Source of the DNA: Lachnospiraceae bacterium
GTDB lineage: Bacteria > Bacillota_A > Clostridia > Lachnospirales > Lachnospiraceae
DNA: 9,563 bases
Reading direction: 5' to 3'
NCBI GenBank assembly: GCA_028694115.1
Contig: JAQUUB010000002.1
Span: 110,798 to 120,360, forward strand
Notes under the pieces: model-generated
The model's database searches: none
What the model was told of the DNA's origin: nothing
What the model saw: only the letters and a program-made list of their open reading frames with translations
Shown here: piece after piece, positions 7,181 through 9,563 of the stretch
How the letters are laid out: each line of letters begins with the position of its first letter
Numbering within the stretch: position 1 is the stretch's first letter
Position numbers and translations under genes: made by a program

Positions 7181-7221
7181 ACACATTTGTTTTAAAATTT
7201 AAACACAATTTCGACACAATT
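7181..7221 (+). promoter_or_regulatory. Candidate response-regulator operator: ACACAATT repeats phased at 11 bp
   Basis: ACACATTT (7181-7188), ACACAATT (7203-7210) and ACACAATT (7214-7221) are spaced by 22 and 11 bases. A weaker copy, TTAAAATT, sits at the skipped step (7192). Read on the other strand this is TTGTGT-N5-TTGTGT, the 6+5 layout of direct-repeat boxes bound by OmpR/PhoB-family regulators such as PhoP or WalR. An overlapping inverted repeat, TGTTT-N8-AAACA (7188-7205), is an alternative operator. The region is AT-rich, so chance is a real possibility. Confidence 0.4.
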
Positions 7222-7224
7222 GAT

Positions 7225-7233
7225 TGTTAAACT
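7225..7233 (+). promoter_or_regulatory. Possible extended -10 element for htrA-like gene
   Basis: TGTTAAACT contains a TGN extension followed by TAAACT (4 of 6 consensus matches). No recognisable -35 is present at the right distance. The phased repeats occupy that place, as expected for an activator-dependent promoter. Weak evidence, offered because no better promoter is visible between glmS and the protease gene. Confidence 0.25.
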
Positions 7234-7277
7234 AAGCCTAAATCAAAGGAAAAAAAAGTCCAATGATTTGGGCTTTT
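7234..7277 (+). terminator. Rho-independent terminator-like hairpin after glmS
   Basis: AAGCCTAAATCA (7234-7245) pairs with TGATTTGGGCTT (7264-7275) over 12 bp with a single U-G wobble. The 18-base A-rich loop can extend the stem with GGA/TCC. The stem runs into a short TTTT. It is the only terminator candidate for the operon ending in glmS. It ends only 29 bases before the protease ATG, so it could instead act in the leader of that gene. Confidence 0.65.
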
Positions 7278-7306
7278 CCCTATTTCAAAAAGAAAGGATG
7301 ATAACT

Positions 7307-8689
7307 ATGTACGAAAATTATGATGATACAAAAGAACAGGAAAATGTGGTTGAGAATTCGCAATACCGTTATTCCTCTTATCAGTTTGCTGGAGGCCACA
7401 TTCCAGAAGAACCTAAAAAGACACCTAAGAAAAAATCTTCCTTTATAAAAAAAGCATTTGCCTGTATGGCATTAGGTCTTATTTTTGGATTATTTGCCGG
7501 AACTGGAATCTATGCAGTTAATTTATTTACAGCAAACTTTAGTACGAATCAAACAGATATTACAAGTACAGCTCCCCAAATTGGAGATCAGTCTGTAAAT
7601 GAATCAGATAAAACGATAGAGGAAGAGAAAAATACCCTATCAAATAATACGGTAGAGAATACAGAGGAAGCAACCAATGCGTTAGCAACGAAATCAACTC
7701 TTACAGATGTGTCAGGTGTTGCAGAAGCAGTTATGCCAACGGTGGTATCTATTACCAACATGTATACAGAAAAGGTAGATTCTTTCTGGGGAGAACAGGG
7801 TGAATACCAAAATGAAGCAAGTGGTTCTGGATTTATTGTTGGTGAAAATGATACCGAACTACTGATTGCGACCAATAATCATGTAGTATCTGATGCAGAT
7901 ACTCTTTCAGTACAGTTTATTGATGGAAGTACAGCAGAAGCACAGTTAAAGGGTGCACAATCAGATGTAGATCTAGCGGTAATCGCAGTATCAATCAAAG
8001 ATTTATCAGAAGATACAAAGTCAAAAATCAAAGTTTCTACATTGGGGGATTCAGAGGACCTCAAGGTGGGGGAACCTGTAATAGCAATTGGTAATGCATT
8101 AGGATATGGACAGTCAGTGACAGCAGGTGTAATCAGCGCTCTTAATCGAGAGGTAACCGTTGATGATGTAACAAGTGAATTAATCCAGACAGATGCAGCA
8201 ATTAATCCAGGCAACTCAGGTGGAGCCTTATTAAATATTGATGGAGAAGTAATTGGTATTAATGCTGTCAAATATGCAGCAAGCGGTGTGGAAGGCATGG
8301 GATATGCAATTCCCATTTCAACAGCTCAGCCAATTATTGATGAATTGATGAATCGTGAAACAAAAGTCAAGGTAGCAGAGGAAGACAGCGCTTATCTTGG
8401 AATCTCCGGAGTAGATGTAACATCAGATGTAGCTGAAATGTATAGTATGCCAAAAGGCGTTTATGTTGCACAAGTTTCAGAGGGTACTTCAGCAGCAAAT
8501 GGAGGTATTAAGAAAGGGGATATCATTACATCATTTGATAATCAGACAGTGCAATCAATGGATGAATTAAAAAGTATTCTGGAATATTATGCGGCAGGAA
8601 CAGTAGTTGATATTAAGGTTCAGCAGGCAAGTGAAAATGGATACGTTGAAAAAACAGTCACTGTTATGCTGGGAAAAAAGGTAAATTAA
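7307..8689 (+). CDS. HtrA/DegP-like membrane-anchored serine protease with PDZ domain
   Basis: A 460-residue S1C-family protease that degrades or refolds misfolded proteins at the outer face of the membrane. A hydrophilic cytoplasmic tail ends in basic residues (KKTPKKKSSFIKK). One membrane helix follows (about 50-74), then a Ser/Thr/Asn/Glu-rich linker (75-132). The trypsin-like domain (about 135-345) carries the catalytic triad H192 in TNNHVV, D222 in SDVDLAV and S304 in NPGNSGGAL. A single PDZ domain (about 361-455) includes the peptide-binding YLGISG loop and GGIKKGDIITSFDN. This is the standard layout of Gram-positive HtrA. The ATG at 7307 has AGGA at 7295-7298, 8 bases before it. Earlier in-frame starts (TTG 7220, ATG 7298) are rejected because the first reads through the terminator hairpin and the second crowds the ribosome binding site. 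It is probably transcribed apart from glmS and from the downstream gene. Confidence 0.95.
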   Translation: MYENYDDTKEQENVVENSQYRYSSYQFAGGHIPEEPKKTPKKKSSFIKKAFACMALGLIFGLFAGTGIYAVNLFTANFSTNQTDITSTAPQIGDQSVNESDKTIEEEKNTLSNNTVENTEEATNALATKSTLTDVSGVAEAVMPTVVSITNMYTEKVDSFWGEQGEYQNEASGSGFIVGENDTELLIATNNHVVSDADTLSVQFIDGSTAEAQLKGAQSDVDLAVIAVSIKDLSEDTKSKIKVSTLGDSEDLKVGEPVIAIGNALGYGQSVTAGVISALNREVTVDDVTSELIQTDAAINPGNSGGALLNIDGEVIGINAVKYAASGVEGMGYAIPISTAQPIIDELMNRETKVKVAEEDSAYLGISGVDVTSDVAEMYSMPKGVYVAQVSEGTSAANGGIKKGDIITSFDNQTVQSMDELKSILEYYAAGTVVDIKVQQASENGYVEKTVTVMLGKKVN

Positions 8690-8714
8690 TACACAAAGAT
8701 TAAATTTTTATTAA

Positions 8715-8740
8715 AGAGGGTTCCGTTGGAACCCTCTCTC
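8715..8740 (+). terminator. Rho-independent terminator after htrA-like gene
   Basis: AGAGGGTTCC (8715-8724) and GGAACCCTCT (8728-8737) form a perfect 10-bp stem with a GTT loop, preceded by an A/T-rich stretch and followed by CTCTTGTTT. The stem is strong, the U-tract is only moderate. It lies 25 bases after the protease stop and before the next promoter. Confidence 0.8.
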
Positions 8741-8769
8741 TTGTTTGAAAAGAAAAATTCATATATAAT
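8741..8769 (+). promoter_or_regulatory. Sigma-A promoter for the ClpX-like gene
   Basis: A perfect TATAAT -10 (8764-8769) lies 17 bases after TTGTTT (8741-8746), a half-matching -35. It sits just after the terminator of the protease gene and implies a leader of about 65 bases before the ATG at 8841. Confidence 0.7.
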
Positions 8770-8776
8770 AGAGAAA

Positions 8777-8826
8777 TCGAACAAATACGCCAGTTCGAAA
8801 AAACGAAGCGCATGATGGCAACATGC
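8777..8826 (+). other. Two small hairpins in the leader of the ClpX-like gene
   Basis: TCGAAC (8777-8782) pairs with GTTCGA (8793-8798), and GCATG (8810-8814) pairs with CATGC (8822-8826). Both fall within the predicted untranslated leader. No known riboswitch consensus is recognised and neither has a U-tract. Short stems in AT-rich DNA may be chance. Confidence 0.35.
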
Positions 8827-8840
8827 AGTAGGGTAAATGA

Positions 8841-9563
8841 ATGTCAGATAAAGAATATAATAATATTGATGAAATAAACGAAACAGATGATTATGAAATA
8901 GAGGATTATTGTTATTTATGCAGAAGACCAGAAACAGTTGCAGGTAAAATGTTTAAATTGCCAAATAATATATCAATCTGTTCTGATTGCATGCATAAAA
9001 CTATGAATACCATGAATCAGTTCGACTACACAGAAGCTTTGAAAAATTTCTCATCAATGCCTCAGGTTACCAATGAAAAAACGGATGAGGATGAGGAAAC
9101 AGAAGATAAGAAAGAAAAGAATACTGGTGCAATTCCAGGAATGCCCAATATTCAATTTGTTAATTGGTCAGATTTACAAGGTATGATCCCAGGACAACCG
9201 AAGATTAAGAAAAAGAAAAAAAAGGAAAAGAGTGAAACTCCGGTTATCGACATCAATCAAATTCCCAGACCGCATAAAATAAAAGAAAGTCTGGATGAAT
9301 ATATTATTGGTCAGGATTATGCGAAAAAAGTAATATCCGTTGCCGTTTACAATCATTATAAACGAGTAGCCACAGACTCCATGGATAGTATTGAAATCGA
9401 GAAATCGAATATGCTGATGATTGGACCTACCGGCTGTGGAAAAACCTATCTGGTAAAGACGTTGGCTAAATTGCTCGATGTGCCTCTTGCAATTACAGAT
9501 GCTACTTCGCTTACAGAGGCTGGATATATCGGTGATGATATTGAAAGTGTTGTTTCTAAACTT
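8841..9563 (+). CDS. ClpX-like AAA+ unfoldase with extended linker (3' end outside window)
   Basis: An open frame of 241 residues runs off the window. It belongs to the ClpX family, whose members unfold proteins with ATP, usually for the ClpP protease. The N-terminal C4 zinc finger is C24-x2-C27-x19-C47-x2-C50. The AAA+ domain starts at [18 protein letters not shown] (from P144), with VAVYNHYKR and the Walker A GPTGCGKT (195-202). [20 protein letters not shown] follows, with wording close to ClpX. Walker B and the arginine fingers lie beyond the window. Classical ClpX has roughly 25 residues between the last zinc cysteine and this proline; here there are 94. The extra part holds an acidic run (82-89), a hydrophobic [15 protein letters not shown] segment (101-115) and a lysine run (123-128). 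The start is supported by AGGG 7 bases before the ATG. No clpP is adjacent in the window. It may be a specialised paralogue instead of the housekeeping clpX. Confidence 0.88.
   Translation, partial: MSDKEYNNIDEINETDDYEIEDYCYLCRRPETVAGKMFKLPNNISICSDCMHKTMNTMNQFDYTEALKNFSSMPQVTNEKTDEDEETEDKKEKNTGAIPGMPNIQFVNWSDLQGMIPGQPKIKKKKKKEKSETPVIDINQIPRPHKIKESLDEYIIGQDYAKKVISVAVYNHYKRVATDSMDSIEIEKSNMLMIGPTGCGKTYLVKTLAKLLDVPLAITDATSLTEAGYIGDDIESVVSKL

Noticed and set aside
7220..7306. TTG start adding 29 residues to the HtrA-like protease
   Set aside because: The extension would be translated through the terminator hairpin, has no ribosome binding site and is not protease-like. ATG 7307 has a well-spaced AGGA.
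7588..8316. Two minus-strand open frames (95 and 145 codons)
   Set aside because: They lie antisense within the protease gene, have no ribosome binding site or recognisable domain, and their Ser/Thr/Ala-rich products look like shadows of its coding sequence.
9174..9356. Minus-strand 60-codon open frame
   Set aside because: It is antisense to the ClpX-like gene. Its Phe-rich product mirrors the lysine run on the coding strand.

Overview
The window looks like a chromosomal segment of a low-GC, Gram-positive member of the Clostridia, most likely a Lachnospiraceae-type organism. This is inferred from AT-rich codon use, strong AGGAGG-type ribosome binding sites, a TTG start, and a gene set typical of a monoderm wall (an LCP-family ligase and a membrane-anchored HtrA). 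All genes are on the + strand. No phage, IS, CRISPR, tRNA or rRNA sequence was seen.

Positions 1-2985 are the end of a cell-surface polysaccharide operon. It holds the 3' end of a multi-domain family 2 glycosyltransferase (1-603), a complete family 2 glycosyltransferase (620-1585), and a polyprenyl-phosphate sugar-1-phosphate transferase that starts glycan assembly on the lipid carrier (1582-2985, TTG start overlapping the previous stop). A sigma-A-like promoter overlapping that stop codon probably drives the next gene.

Positions 3100-7176 continue the theme. They hold an LCP (LytR-CpsA-Psr) protein that attaches glycopolymers to peptidoglycan (3100-4200), a structured gap with four hairpins and an 11-bp direct repeat (4201-4335), another family 2, rhamnosyltransferase-like enzyme (4336-5337), and a complete glmS (5350-7176). 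GlmS makes glucosamine-6-phosphate, the precursor of UDP-GlcNAc for both wall and surface glycan. Together these genes cover precursor supply, lipid-linked initiation, sugar addition and attachment to the wall. The glmS gene has only 12 bases in front of it, so the glmS ribozyme usual in Gram-positive relatives is absent.

Positions 7177-9563 hold envelope and protein quality control. A 130-base gap contains 11-bp-phased ACACAATT repeats and a terminator hairpin. It precedes an HtrA/DegP-type membrane-anchored serine protease with a PDZ domain (7307-8689). After a strong terminator, a promoter with a perfect TATAAT leads to a ClpX-like AAA+ unfoldase that is cut by the window end (8841-9563). 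It has the C4 zinc finger and Walker A of ClpX, but its linker between them is about 65-70 residues longer than in classical ClpX. This variant, the phased repeats before htrA and the hairpin cluster before the second glycosyltransferase are the most unusual items. No clear new multi-gene system was found.
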